The notes under the pieces: model-generated
Told to the model about the DNA's origin: nothing
The model's input: the letters and a program-made list of their open reading frames with translations, nothing else
The model's database searches: none
Shown: one piece after another, positions 8,686 to 16,616 of the stretch
How positions within the stretch are numbered: the stretch's first letter is position 1
How the letters are laid out: every line of letters starts with the position of its first letter
Made by a program: the position numbers and the translations under genes
From: Acidaminococcus fermentans DSM 20731
GTDB taxonomy: Bacteria; Bacillota; Negativicutes; Acidaminococcales; Acidaminococcaceae
Assembly: GCF_000025305.1 (NCBI RefSeq)
Contig: NC_013740.1
Location: 62,001-126,000, forward strand
Direction: 5' to 3'
Length of the DNA stretch: 64,000 nt

Positions 8686-9858
8686 ATGAATCCATTCCAG
8701 ATCGATATTCCTGTAAAAGTACTGTTTGGGGCGGGGCAGCTGAACCGGCTCCATGAACAGGCCCTGCCGGGGAAAAAGGCTCTGATCGTAATTTCCAGCG
8801 GCAAGTCCACCCGGGCCAACGGGTACCTGGACCGGACGGAAAAAGAACTGGCGGCGGCCGGGGCAGCTGCGGAAGTCTTTGCCGGCATCCAGGCCAATCC
8901 CACCCTGGAAAGCGTGGGAAAAGGCGCCCAGGCGGCCCGGGCCATGGGAGCGGACATGATTGTGGCCCTGGGGGGCGGTTCGGTGATGGACGCGGCCAAG
9001 GCCATTGCCCTGATGGCTGTCAACGAAGGGAACCTGTGGGATTATGTGGGGTCCGGCACTGGAAAGGGCCAAAAATATGCCCACCGGGCCCTGCCGGTGA
9101 TCGCCATCACCACCACGGCAGGCACCGGATCGGAAGTGGATGCCACCAGTGTGATCACCAACCAGGAAACCCATGAGAAGATCGGGCTGAAATTCCCGGA
9201 TCTGTATCCCTGCCTGGCCATTGTGGATCCGGAACTGATGCTGACGGTGCCGCCCCGGCTGACGGCGTTCCAGGGGTTCGATGCCCTGTTCCACAGCCTG
9301 GAAACCTATGTGAACCGGAAAGCCAATCTGATGAGCGACATGGTGGCTTCCACTGCCATCCGGAACATCGGCGCCTTCCTGCCCCGGGCCGTGGCCCAGG
9401 GAGACGATGTGGAAGCCCGGACCCATATGGCCTTTGCCAATACCCTGTCCGGTTATGCCATGGTCCTGGGGGGCTGCACCAGTGAACATTCCCTGGAGCA
9501 TGCCATGAGTGCCTACCATGAAGTCCTGCCCCATGGAGCCGGGCTGATCATGCTTTCCCTGGCCTATTTCGGCTGGCTGGCAGAGCACCATGTGTGTGAT
9601 GACCGTCTGGTGGATCTGGCCCGGTTCCTGGGCCGGAAGGACGCTTCCCGGCCGGAGGATTTCCTGGAAGCCCTGGCTTCTCTCCAGAAAGCCTGCGGGG
9701 TGGACGGGCTGAAGATGAGTGAGTACGGGATCACCCCGGAAGAATTCCCCAAAATGGCGGAAAATGCCACCACTGCCATGAAAGGGTTGTTCCTGAACGA
9801 CCGGATGCCTCTGAGCCGGGAGGATTGTGTGGCCGTTTATCAGAAAGCCTATCGGTAA
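8686..9858 (+). CDS. Iron-containing alcohol dehydrogenase
   Basis: A 390-residue group III (Fe-dependent) NAD(P) alcohol dehydrogenase. The nucleotide motif GGGSVMDAAKA is near residues 100-110, and TTTAGTGSEV is near 145-154. Metal-ligand segments are FDALFHSLETY (Asp and His) and EHSLEHAMSAYHEVLPHGAG (two His). It reduces aldehydes to alcohols or the reverse; the family covers butanol, propanediol, 4-hydroxybutyrate and lactaldehyde enzymes, so the substrate is open. GAGGGGG precedes the ATG at 8686. Monocistronic or first of a short unit. Confidence 0.88.
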   Translation: MNPFQIDIPVKVLFGAGQLNRLHEQALPGKKALIVISSGKSTRANGYLDRTEKELAAAGAAAEVFAGIQANPTLESVGKGAQAARAMGADMIVALGGGSVMDAAKAIALMAVNEGNLWDYVGSGTGKGQKYAHRALPVIAITTTAGTGSEVDATSVITNQETHEKIGLKFPDLYPCLAIVDPELMLTVPPRLTAFQGFDALFHSLETYVNRKANLMSDMVASTAIRNIGAFLPRAVAQGDDVEARTHMAFANTLSGYAMVLGGCTSEHSLEHAMSAYHEVLPHGAGLIMLSLAYFGWLAEHHVCDDRLVDLARFLGRKDASRPEDFLEALASLQKACGVDGLKMSEYGITPEEFPKMAENATTAMKGLFLNDRMPLSREDCVAVYQKAYR

Positions 9859-9860
9859 AA

Positions 9861-9937
9861 CAGGTTGTACAAAGGTAGTACAACCTGGGTTGTCAGCGGC
9901 CGTTGACAGGGCTGTTGCTTCTGCAACAGCCCTGTTT
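9861..9937 (+). terminator. Two hairpins after the alcohol dehydrogenase gene
   Basis: CAGGTTGTAC / GTACAACCTG (about 9861-9886) is followed by the mini-repeat GTTGTCAGCGGCCGTTGAC. A second hairpin ACAGGGCTGTTGC / GCAACAGCCCTGT (9905-9935) ends in TTT. The second looks like an intrinsic terminator. Confidence 0.65.
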
Positions 9938-9970
9938 ACCCAATTCGAAACAAAGGATGGAAATGCAGCC

Positions 9971-10837
9971 ATGAATCTTTCTTTTCTCTCTCCCCGGGGC
10001 CGGATGCTCCTGTCCCTGGCCATATTCGGGACCATCGGACTGGTGCGCCGGTTCATTCCCCTGGGGTCCGTACCCCTGGCGTTCCTGCGGGCGGCCCTGG
10101 GGTGCCTGACCCTGCTGGTGCTGATGCAGGCCGGGCATATGCCCTTCCACTGGGACAAACTGAAGGAACGGGCACCGAAACTTCTTTTCAGCGGTCTGCT
10201 GCTGGGGCTGGACTGGGTATTTTTCTTTGAGGCCTTCAATCACACCACCGTGGCCATTGCCACCCTGTGCTATTACATGGCGCCGGTATTCATGCTGGCG
10301 GCGGCGCCCCTGGTATTCCACGAAACCATCCGCCGCCGGAAACTGGTGTGTGCGGCCATTACCATTGGGGGCATGCTGCTGGTATCCGGGGTGCTGGGCA
10401 GTGACGGGAACATCGGGGATATCACCGGAGTGCTGTGTGCCCTGGCCGGAGCCTTTTTCTATGCGGCCATCATTGTCCTGAGCAAGACCATCCAGGGGCT
10501 GGACCCCTATGAGCAGACGGCAGTTCAGCTGGGAACGGCGGCCTTTTTCCTGCTGGTGTACTGCCTTTTCACCGGGCAGATGGATTTCCAGGCCATGACC
10601 GGCACCGGCTGGGGGCTGACCCTGCTGCTGGGAGTGGTCCACACCGGGCTGGCCTATGGGATCTATTTCGGCAGCCTGACCCAGGTGCCGGCCCAGACCA
10701 CCGCCATCCTCAGCTATGTGGATCCGGTGGTGGCGGTGTGCATTTCCGTATTCGTACTCCAGGAACCCATTACGGAGCTCCAGCTGGCAGGCATCTGCCT
10801 GGTGCTGGGGGGCATGATCAGCGGAGAGAGAAAGTAG
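9971..10837 (+). CDS. DMT-superfamily (EamA) transporter
   Basis: A 288-residue protein with ten predicted membrane helices in two EamA repeats (about residues 5-135 and 145-285). The C-terminal repeat has the usual AILSYVDPVVAV segment. EamA proteins export metabolites such as amino acids, or act as nucleotide-sugar or drug permeases. Substrate unknown. The start at 9971 follows AAAGGATGG; an upstream extension would overlap the dehydrogenase gene and lacks family similarity. Confidence 0.85.
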   Translation: MNLSFLSPRGRMLLSLAIFGTIGLVRRFIPLGSVPLAFLRAALGCLTLLVLMQAGHMPFHWDKLKERAPKLLFSGLLLGLDWVFFFEAFNHTTVAIATLCYYMAPVFMLAAAPLVFHETIRRRKLVCAAITIGGMLLVSGVLGSDGNIGDITGVLCALAGAFFYAAIIVLSKTIQGLDPYEQTAVQLGTAAFFLLVYCLFTGQMDFQAMTGTGWGLTLLLGVVHTGLAYGIYFGSLTQVPAQTTAILSYVDPVVAVCISVFVLQEPITELQLAGICLVLGGMISGERK

Positions 10838-10860
10838 GGCTGCCGGCTGGCAGCCCTGTG

Positions 10861-10930
10861 GTCACTAGTCTCTAGCTGAAGGAGAAATTTGCAGGCAAAT
10901 TTTATGATGATCACGGAGCCCGGCCTGCAC
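10861..10930 (+). repeat. Intergenic element B fragment
   Basis: Contains the mini-repeat GTCACTAGTCTCTAG, then GAAATTTGCAGGCAAATTTTATG and a GC-rich GCCCGGCCTGCAC. Similar strings occur near 38505 and 45530, so this is a dispersed non-coding repeat, apparently truncated. Confidence 0.5.
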
Positions 10931-10969
10931 AAACGAAGATTGAATGCATTAATTTAAAGGAGAATAAAA

Positions 10970-11236
10970 ATGGAAAACCGTATTTTTCATCCAGGTGATA
11001 TTGTCCGCCATTTCAAACGGGAACGGCTGACGGAAGGGGAAAAACGGACCAACCGGTATCTGTACCAGATCGTGGGCCCGGCGGTCCATTCGGAAACCCG
11101 GGAGCCCCTGATGGTGTACCAGGCCCTGTACGGGGATTTCGGACTGTACGTCCGGCCCTACGCCATGTTCTGCAGCGAAGTGGATCACAAGAAATATCCC
11201 GATGTGAAGCAGAAGTACCGGTTTGAGAAGGTGTAG
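10970..11236 (+). CDS. DUF1653 family protein
   Basis: An 88-residue soluble protein of the DUF1653 family. Typical features are the N-terminal [10 protein letters not shown] and the [20 protein letters not shown] block. The block [16 protein letters not shown](C)SEV closes the domain (about residues 50-72). The molecular function is unknown. It is a stand-alone gene with AAAGGAG upstream and its own terminator. Confidence 0.85.
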   Translation: MENRIFHPGDIVRHFKRERLTEGEKRTNRYLYQIVGPAVHSETREPLMVYQALYGDFGLYVRPYAMFCSEVDHKKYPDVKQKYRFEKV

Positions 11237-11237
11237 G

Positions 11238-11269
11238 GGGCTGTTGCTTGTGCAACAACCCCTTTTTTG
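11238..11269 (+). terminator. Terminator of the DUF1653 gene
   Basis: GGGGCTGTTGC / GCAACAACCCC hairpin followed by TTTTTTG, directly after the stop codon. Confidence 0.8.
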
Positions 11270-11277
11270 TCTATTAC

Positions 11278-11329
11278 GTTAACTATACTAGAATACTAGG
11301 TTGACGAAATGCTTCATCTCCTGTATGGT
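11278..11329 (+). promoter_or_regulatory. BirA-type biotin operator and promoter of bioY
   Basis: Inverted half-sites GTTAACT (11278-11284) and GGTTGAC (11299-11305), 14 bases apart, resemble the Gram-positive BirA operator (GTTAACC..GGTTAAC). The right arm overlaps the -35 hexamer TTGACG (11301-11306), 17 bases before TATGGT (11324-11329). Biotinylated BirA would therefore block the promoter. birA itself is not in the window. Confidence 0.7.
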
Positions 11330-11360
11330 AAGGAAGTCTGAAAATTCTGGAGGTGAAGGT

Positions 11361-11903
11361 ATGCGTTTGCGTGAAATGGTGCTGTGCGGGCTGTTCATTG
11401 CCCTGGTGGCGGTGGGGGCCCTGATCCGGATCCCGGTGGGGAGCGATGTGTATACCCTGCAGTTCATGTTTACCCTTCTGGCCGGGCTCCTGCTGGGAGG
11501 ACGGCTGGGAGCCCTGGCGGTGGGGACCTATGTGCTCATGGGTCTGGTGGGGATCCCGGTGTTTGCGTCCGGGGGAGGGCCTTCCTATGTGCTCCAGCCC
11601 ACTTTCGGCTACCTGGTGGGCTTTACGGTCCAGGCCTGGGTCTGCGGGAAAATGGCCCGGCAGGGAGAGGGGGAAGTGACCCTGGGCCGGCTGCTGACCA
11701 TCAACCTGGTGGGGATGGTCATCGTCTATGTGCTGGGGATCAGCTATTTCTGGCTGTCGTCCAACTATCTGATCCAGGCGCCCATCGGCTTCTGGGCCGC
11801 CCTGTGGTACTGCGGGGTGCTCCAGGTGGTGCCGGATTTCCTTCTGTGCCTGGGAGCGGCCTTTGTGGGGCTCCGGTGCCGGAAGGCGGGGATCTGGGTG
11901 TGA
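11361..11903 (+). CDS. bioY: Biotin ECF transporter S component BioY
   Basis: A 180-residue membrane protein, the substrate-binding subunit for biotin uptake. It has six hydrophobic segments and BioY family marks: TLQFMFTLLAGLLLG (about 31-45), MGLVGIPVFASGGG and LQPTFGYLVGF (about 60-90). The ECF energising subunits (EcfA, EcfA', EcfT) are not nearby. GGAGGTGAAG fixes the ATG at 11361. The BirA operator immediately upstream supports biotin control. Confidence 0.93.
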   Translation: MRLREMVLCGLFIALVAVGALIRIPVGSDVYTLQFMFTLLAGLLLGGRLGALAVGTYVLMGLVGIPVFASGGGPSYVLQPTFGYLVGFTVQAWVCGKMARQGEGEVTLGRLLTINLVGMVIVYVLGISYFWLSSNYLIQAPIGFWAALWYCGVLQVVPDFLLCLGAAFVGLRCRKAGIWV

Positions 11904-12090
11904 GGGAGCTGCTGCCTGGGCAACAGCCCCTCGGTCAGCGGTCAGCGGTCAACGGTCAACGGCCAAAGGAAGGCAAATGATTTTGCCTTTGCCTTCGAAT
12001 ACAGGGCCCTCCGGGCGGCCGGGAGGGGCTTGTTTCCGGGGAGCCCCTGCAGCGTTGGACCGACATATGCGGTAAAGGAGAGAAAGGAAA
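11904..12090 (+). other. bioY-bioD intergenic region
   Basis: Holds GGGAGCTGCTGCCTGGGCAACAGCCCCT, a weak imperfect hairpin that could partly terminate bioY. The tandem degenerate repeat GGTCAGC GGTCAGC GGTCAAC GGTCAAC GGCC (11932-11966) follows, then a GGCAAATGATTTTGCC hairpin. No BirA-like operator is visible before bioD, so whether bioD-bioA is transcribed from the bioY promoter is open. Confidence 0.5.
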
Positions 12091-12777
12091 ATGGGCAAAG
12101 CGATATTTGTTACGGGAACCGGAACGGATGTGGGAAAGACCTATGTGACCGGTCTTCTGGTGAAGAAGATCCGGGACGCCGGGTTGGACGGCAGCTATTA
12201 CAAGGCGGCCCTCAGCGGGGCGGAACCGGACGGGCAGGGGAATCTGGTGCCCGGGGATGCGGCCTGGGTGAAGGAAACGGCCGGGCTGAAGGATCCCCTG
12301 ACAGACCTGGTGACCTATGTGTACCGGGAAGCGGTGTCCCCCCATCTGGCGGCCCGGATCAACCACCGGCCGGTGGAACTGGAAACCATCCGGGAGGCCT
12401 TCCAAAAAGCCCGGGCGCGGCATGAGTATCTCACCATGGAAGGCAGCGGAGGCATCCTCTGTCCCCTTCGCTGGGACGAAAGGCAGCACCTGCTGCTGGA
12501 AGACATGATCCGGGCCCTGGACCTGGGCTGTCTCCTGGTGGCGGATGCCGGGCTGGGGACCATCAACAGCACGGTACTGACGGTGGAATACCTGCAGCAC
12601 CGGTCCATCCCCGTCCGGGGCATCCTGTTCAACCGGTGGAAACCCGGGGACCGGATGCAGGAAGACAACCGGGCCATGGTGGAAGAACTGACAGGCATCC
12701 CGGTGCTGGCCTGTGTGAAAGAAGGGGACCGGGAACTGGAAGGTCCCCTGGACGGACTGCTGGCAGCCTATGCATAA
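12091..12777 (+). CDS. bioD: Dethiobiotin synthetase
   Basis: A 228-residue ATP-dependent enzyme closing the ureido ring of 7,8-diaminopelargonate with CO2. The P-loop GTGTDVGKT lies at residues 8-16. The substrate lysine region YYKAALSG is near 36-43, the MEGSGGI motif near 115-121, and the C-terminal NRW motif that recognises the base is also present. Length is typical. AAGGAGAGAAAGGAAA precedes the ATG. Stop and bioA ribosome site overlap (TAAGGAG). Confidence 0.95.
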   Translation: MGKAIFVTGTGTDVGKTYVTGLLVKKIRDAGLDGSYYKAALSGAEPDGQGNLVPGDAAWVKETAGLKDPLTDLVTYVYREAVSPHLAARINHRPVELETIREAFQKARARHEYLTMEGSGGILCPLRWDERQHLLLEDMIRALDLGCLLVADAGLGTINSTVLTVEYLQHRSIPVRGILFNRWKPGDRMQEDNRAMVEELTGIPVLACVKEGDRELEGPLDGLLAAYA

Positions 12778-12787
12778 GGAGACGAAG

Positions 12788-14125
12788 ATGGAACACAAAA
12801 CAATGGAACAGCGGGACCTGGACCTGATCTGGCATCCCTGTTCTCAGATGAAAGATTACGAAACCCTGCCTCCCATGGTCATTGACCACGCCCAGGGAGT
12901 CTGGCTCTATGACATCCACGGGAAAGCCTATCTGGACATTGTCAGTTCCTGGTGGGCCAATCTGCTGGGCCACCGGAACCCGGTACTCAACGCACGGATC
13001 AAAAGCCAGCTGGACAAACTGGAACACGTGATCTTTGCCAATTTCACCCATGAACCGGCCATCACCCTGGCGGAACGGCTGAAGGTCCTGGTGCCGGAGG
13101 GTCTGTGCCGGTTCCAGTTCCACGACAACGGATCGGCGTCGGTGGAAGCGGCCCTGAAACTGTGTTTCCAGTACTGGGCCCAGACCGGGCACCCGGAAAA
13201 ACAGCGGTTCATGTGCCTGACGGAAGGGTACCACGGAGAAACCATCGGGGCCCTGTCCGTAGGGAGCATGGACCTGTTCGCCAAACTGTACCAGCCCATG
13301 ATGATGGACAACATCCATGTGGAAGCCCCGGACTGCTTCCGCTGCCCCTATGGCAAGGACCGGGATCACTGCCGGTGTGAATGTTTTGCCAAAGCGGAAG
13401 AAGCTTTTGTCCAGCACGGGAAGGAAACGGCGGCCATGATCGTGGAGCCCCTGCTCCAGGGCAGTGCCGGGATGCGGGTGTATCCGGCCCTGTATCTCCA
13501 GAAGCTCCGGGCCCTGTGCGATGCCTATGAGGTGAAGCTGATCGCCGACGAAATCGCCACCGGCTTCGGCCGCACCGGGACCCTGTTTGCCTGCGGCCAG
13601 GCGGGGATCACCCCGGATGTGATGTGCCTGTCCAAGGGGCTTACTGGAGGATACATGCCCATGTCACTGACGGTGACCAACCAGGAAATCTATGATGCGT
13701 TCTATGATGACTACGGCAAGCACAAAGCCTTCCTCCACAGCCACACCTATGCAGGGAATCCCCTGGGCTGTGCAGCGGCCCACGGGGTGCTGGACGTACT
13801 GGAACAGGACAGCATCCTGCCCCGGGCCCGGAAAATCGCCCAGTGGCTGACGGAAGAAATGGAAGCCCGGTTCGGGAACCATCCCCTGGTGGGGGAAATC
13901 CGCCACATCGGGCTGATCCACGCCCTGGAACTGGTGGCGGACAAAAAGACCAAAGCCCCCTTCCCGGCGGAAAAACGGCTGGGATACCAGTTCTACCGGA
14001 AAGCCCTGGAACGGGGGCTGGTGCTGCGGCCCCTGGGGGATGTGCTGTACTTCAATCCGCCCCTGACCATTACCCGGGGAGAGCTGACCCAGGCCATGGA
14101 CATCCTGGAACAGGTGCTGGCTTAA
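12788..14125 (+). CDS. bioA: Adenosylmethionine-8-amino-7-oxononanoate aminotransferase
   Basis: A 445-residue class III PLP aminotransferase making 7,8-diaminopelargonate. The N-terminal WHPCSQMKDYE and SSWWANLLGH motifs typical of BioA are present. So are DEIATGFGRTG with the PLP-binding Asp (about residues 255-265) and SKGLTGGYMP with the Schiff-base lysine (about 285). The start at 12788 has AAGGAG 7 bases upstream. It is coupled to bioD. No bioB, bioF or bioH is in the window, so pathway completeness is unknown. Confidence 0.95.
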   Translation: MEHKTMEQRDLDLIWHPCSQMKDYETLPPMVIDHAQGVWLYDIHGKAYLDIVSSWWANLLGHRNPVLNARIKSQLDKLEHVIFANFTHEPAITLAERLKVLVPEGLCRFQFHDNGSASVEAALKLCFQYWAQTGHPEKQRFMCLTEGYHGETIGALSVGSMDLFAKLYQPMMMDNIHVEAPDCFRCPYGKDRDHCRCECFAKAEEAFVQHGKETAAMIVEPLLQGSAGMRVYPALYLQKLRALCDAYEVKLIADEIATGFGRTGTLFACGQAGITPDVMCLSKGLTGGYMPMSLTVTNQEIYDAFYDDYGKHKAFLHSHTYAGNPLGCAAAHGVLDVLEQDSILPRARKIAQWLTEEMEARFGNHPLVGEIRHIGLIHALELVADKKTKAPFPAEKRLGYQFYRKALERGLVLRPLGDVLYFNPPLTITRGELTQAMDILEQVLA

Positions 14126-14130
14126 AGAAG

Positions 14131-14181
14131 GTAAACCTAAAATAATACAAGGTTGACACAAAACGGGCGGCGGTCTATAAT
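14131..14181 (+). promoter_or_regulatory. Second BirA-type operator with a consensus promoter
   Basis: GTAAACC (14131-14137) and GGTTGAC (14151-14157) form an inverted pair with a 13-base spacer, the spacing of the B. subtilis bio operator. The right arm overlaps TTGACA (14153-14158), which is 17 bases before TATAAT (14176-14181). It lies immediately downstream of bioA and points away from it. Confidence 0.7.
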
Positions 14182-14187
14182 GGAACC

Positions 14188-14295
14188 ATCGGATTCAACG
14201 AGCCTGATTTCGTCCTGGTCCGTCCCTCCGGATCAGCCTCATGAGAAACTCCCAGAAGGAGCTGCTGTACTTTTCTGTGCAGCAGCTCCTTTTTC
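14188..14295 (+). ncRNA. Candidate biotin-regulated small RNA or leader
   Basis: About 108 bases between the predicted start of the BirA-overlapped promoter (about 14188) and a strong intrinsic terminator (stem AAGGAGCTGCTG / CAGCAGCTCCTT, 14256-14291, then TTTTT). No ribosome site followed by a credible small coding frame is visible. Either a stand-alone small RNA or an attenuated leader of the M24 peptidase gene 50 bases further on. No similarity to a known RNA family is recognised. Confidence 0.4.
14256..14295 (+). terminator. Intrinsic terminator of the candidate small RNA
   Basis: Twelve-base-pair GC-rich stem with a short loop followed by TTTTTCG. It lies upstream of the M24 peptidase gene, so it ends the short transcript or attenuates the next gene. 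Confidence 0.8.
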
Positions 14296-14346
14296 GTGGT
14301 AAGATGGGGGAGCATTACTTTGGAAGACAACAGGAGGAAAAATCCC

Positions 14347-15582
14347 ATGACCATTCTGGAACATGATATCCTGATCAGTGAAGATCTGCGCCGGGTGCCC
14401 CGGGAAGAACTGGAGAACCGGCTGGAACGGCTGCGGGAGACCCTGACCCAACAGGATCCCGGCTGGCAGATGGCGGTGATCACGGACAAACTGGACATGT
14501 ATTATTTTACCGGCACCATGCAGGAAGGGGCCTTTATGGTCCGTCCCCAGGACGCCATCCTGTGGGTGCGCCGGAGCCTGGCCCGGGCCCTCAACGAGAG
14601 TCTGCTGCCGGAAGGCTGGATCCGCCGGATGCACAGCTACCGGCAGCCGGCAGAATATTACGGGGAAAATCTGCCCCGGGAAGTGTACCTGGACGAAAAA
14701 CACACGTCCCTGGAATGGCTCCGGTTCTTCCGGAAGTATTTTCCCTTTGAAGCCCGGAAAAACCTGGACCAAGTGCTGGGGCGCCTGCGCAGTGTGAAAA
14801 GCGACTACGAACTGGCTCTTCTGGCCCGGAGCGGACAGATCCACGGGGATGTGCTGATGCAGGAGGCACCGGTGTTCCTGAAGGTGGGGATCAGCGAGGC
14901 AGAACTGGCCATCCAGCTGTATCTCCGGATGGTGCTGAAGGGCAGCCAGGGGGTGGCCCGGACCAACCGGCCCACCGGGGAAGACGCCATCGGCCTGGCT
15001 TCTTTCGGGAAAAGCGCCCTGGTGCGGACGGCTTTTGACGGCCCCGGGGGCACCAGCGGCACCTGCGTGGCGGTCCAGAGCATCGGATCGGCCTTCCGGC
15101 TGCTGAAACCGGGCCGGCTGGTGTACCTGGACATCCCCTGCGGAGTGGACGGGTACAATACGGATAAAACCGTGGTGTACTATTTCGGGGATCTGGACCG
15201 GGATCCGGCCAAAGAAGAGATCCTCCGGGCCTACAATTACTGTCTGGAACTGGAAAAACAGACGATGGCCCTGCTGAAGCCCGGTGCCGTACTGGGAGAA
15301 ATCTATGATACGGTCATGGAGGACTTCGATCCCTACTATGAAAAGATGTTCATGAACGGGGGCCGGTTCCTGGGCCACAGCATCGGCATGTGCATGGACG
15401 AGACCCCGGTGATTGCCGGCGGGGTCAAAGACCGGGTGGAGGAAAACATGGTCTTTGCGGTGGAACCCAAAATCGCCCTGCCGGGCCTGGGGATGGTGGG
15501 GACGGAAAACACCTACCGGATCGGACCGGAGGGACCGGTATGCCTGACGGGGGGATCCCAGCCTCTGCGGGTTGTCCGTTGA
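14347..15582 (+). CDS. M24 family (Xaa-Pro) metallopeptidase
   Basis: A 411-residue pita-bread-fold protein. The N-terminal creatinase-like domain covers residues 1-150 and the catalytic domain 155-400. Metal ligands are visible: Asp in LDIPCGVDGYNTD, His in FLGHSIGM, Glu in AVEPKIALPG and Glu in GTENTYR. It likely cleaves X-Pro dipeptides or a related amide, but M24 also includes non-peptidase members. AGGAGG sets the start at 14347. It sits behind the BirA-controlled promoter and terminator. Confidence 0.87.
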   Translation: MTILEHDILISEDLRRVPREELENRLERLRETLTQQDPGWQMAVITDKLDMYYFTGTMQEGAFMVRPQDAILWVRRSLARALNESLLPEGWIRRMHSYRQPAEYYGENLPREVYLDEKHTSLEWLRFFRKYFPFEARKNLDQVLGRLRSVKSDYELALLARSGQIHGDVLMQEAPVFLKVGISEAELAIQLYLRMVLKGSQGVARTNRPTGEDAIGLASFGKSALVRTAFDGPGGTSGTCVAVQSIGSAFRLLKPGRLVYLDIPCGVDGYNTDKTVVYYFGDLDRDPAKEEILRAYNYCLELEKQTMALLKPGAVLGEIYDTVMEDFDPYYEKMFMNGGRFLGHSIGMCMDETPVIAGGVKDRVEENMVFAVEPKIALPGLGMVGTENTYRIGPEGPVCLTGGSQPLRVVR

Positions 15583-15677
15583 TTTCCCCGGGGAAGAAAT
15601 GGTAAAATAACAGGATAAAATTGTTGGGATCCGGCTGCTGGCCAGCCGGCCCGGAAACAAGGGGAGCAAAGAGACAC

Positions 15678-15986
15678 ATGACAGCAGAAGAAACGGGACT
15701 CCTGGACAAACAGGATTTCCTGGAACAGAAAGAAGTCATCAAGAAACAGATCCTGGGAAACAGCAAGCTCACCGGGACGGAAAAACGCCAGACCCTCCAG
15801 GTGCTGGAAGGGTTTGAAAAATCCGTCCTCCAGGGTGGGGTGCGCCAGCACGGGATCACCAAGGCCATGCTGAAGACGGCCCTGCCTGTATTCGGAAAAA
15901 TGAGTGAGGACAAGCGGCACAATGAGAAGGAACTGCGGGTACTGAAGTTCCTGACCTATTTTGTGCTCCAGGGAGTGCGGAAATGA
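15678..15986 (+). CDS. Conserved-looking hypothetical protein, coupled to mntP
   Basis: A 102-residue soluble, mostly alpha-helical protein rich in Lys, Gln, Glu and Leu, with no signal peptide or cysteine and no motif I recognise. AAGGGGAG precedes the ATG at 15678. Its stop overlaps the mntP start (ATGA, 4 bases), so the two are translationally coupled. A role linked to Mn2+ or membrane-protein handling is possible only by association. Confidence 0.7.
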   Translation: MTAEETGLLDKQDFLEQKEVIKKQILGNSKLTGTEKRQTLQVLEGFEKSVLQGGVRQHGITKAMLKTALPVFGKMSEDKRHNEKELRVLKFLTYFVLQGVRK

Positions 15987-16564
15987 ATGCTCTGACCCTG
16001 TTTCTGCTGGCGGTTTCCCTTTCCATGGATGCCTTTGCGGTTTCCGTGTGCGGGGGACTGAAGATGGAAGGAAGGGAACGGTTCAAAGGGGGACTGATTT
16101 TCGGAGCCTGGTTCGGGGTGTTCCAGGCGGTGATGCCTCTGGTGGGCTATGAACTGGGGAGCCATTTTGCCAAAGTGGCGGATACCTATTCCCACTGGAT
16201 CATTTTTGCCATCCTGGCCTACATCGGCTGGAATATGATCCAGGAAGCCGGGGAGGACCAGGAGAAAGAAAAAATCACCGGGTTCCGGACCATGCTGGGC
16301 CTGGCGGTGGCCACCAGCCTGGATGCCCTGGGGGTGGGCGTGGGCTTTGCCTTCCTGGATATCCAGATCCTGCCGGCGGTGCTGGAAATCGGCACCATCA
16401 CTTTCTGCCTGTCCTTCCTGGGCTGTGCCTGCGGATCCCTGATCGGCATGTGGGGCAAGGCACGGGCGGAACAGGCCGGGGGCTTTGTGCTGCTGCTGAT
16501 CGGCCTCAAAGCGGTGATCGAACATTACGGGATCCTGGACAACTGGACGCCTTTCCTGTTCTGA
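15983..16564 (+). CDS. mntP: Manganese efflux pump MntP
   Basis: A 193-residue membrane protein with six helices in two inverted repeats, exporting Mn2+. Family motifs are SLSMDAFAVSVCGG (residues 12-25) and the matching repeat ATSLDALGVGVGFA (about 110-123), each with the conserved Asp. Length is typical (185-195). A ykoY/yybP-type manganese riboswitch often precedes mntP elsewhere; none is visible here. It is followed by its own terminator. Confidence 0.93.
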   Translation: MNALTLFLLAVSLSMDAFAVSVCGGLKMEGRERFKGGLIFGAWFGVFQAVMPLVGYELGSHFAKVADTYSHWIIFAILAYIGWNMIQEAGEDQEKEKITGFRTMLGLAVATSLDALGVGVGFAFLDIQILPAVLEIGTITFCLSFLGCACGSLIGMWGKARAEQAGGFVLLLIGLKAVIEHYGILDNWTPFLF

Positions 16565-16567
16565 TAA

Positions 16568-16603
16568 AAAGGGTGTGTTGCGCTGCAGCACACCCTTTCT
16601 TTA
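16568..16603 (+). terminator. Terminator of mntP
   Basis: Hairpin AAAGGGTGTGTTGC / GCAGCACACCCTTT followed by CTTT, between mntP and dinB. Confidence 0.75.
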
Positions 16604-16616
16604 AAAGGAGGCAAAA

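Noticed and set aside
14177-14320. A short peptide frame starting at the ATG just after TATAAT (14180)
   Set aside because: The start codon overlaps the -10 element, so it precedes the transcript start; the frame also runs through the terminator stem.
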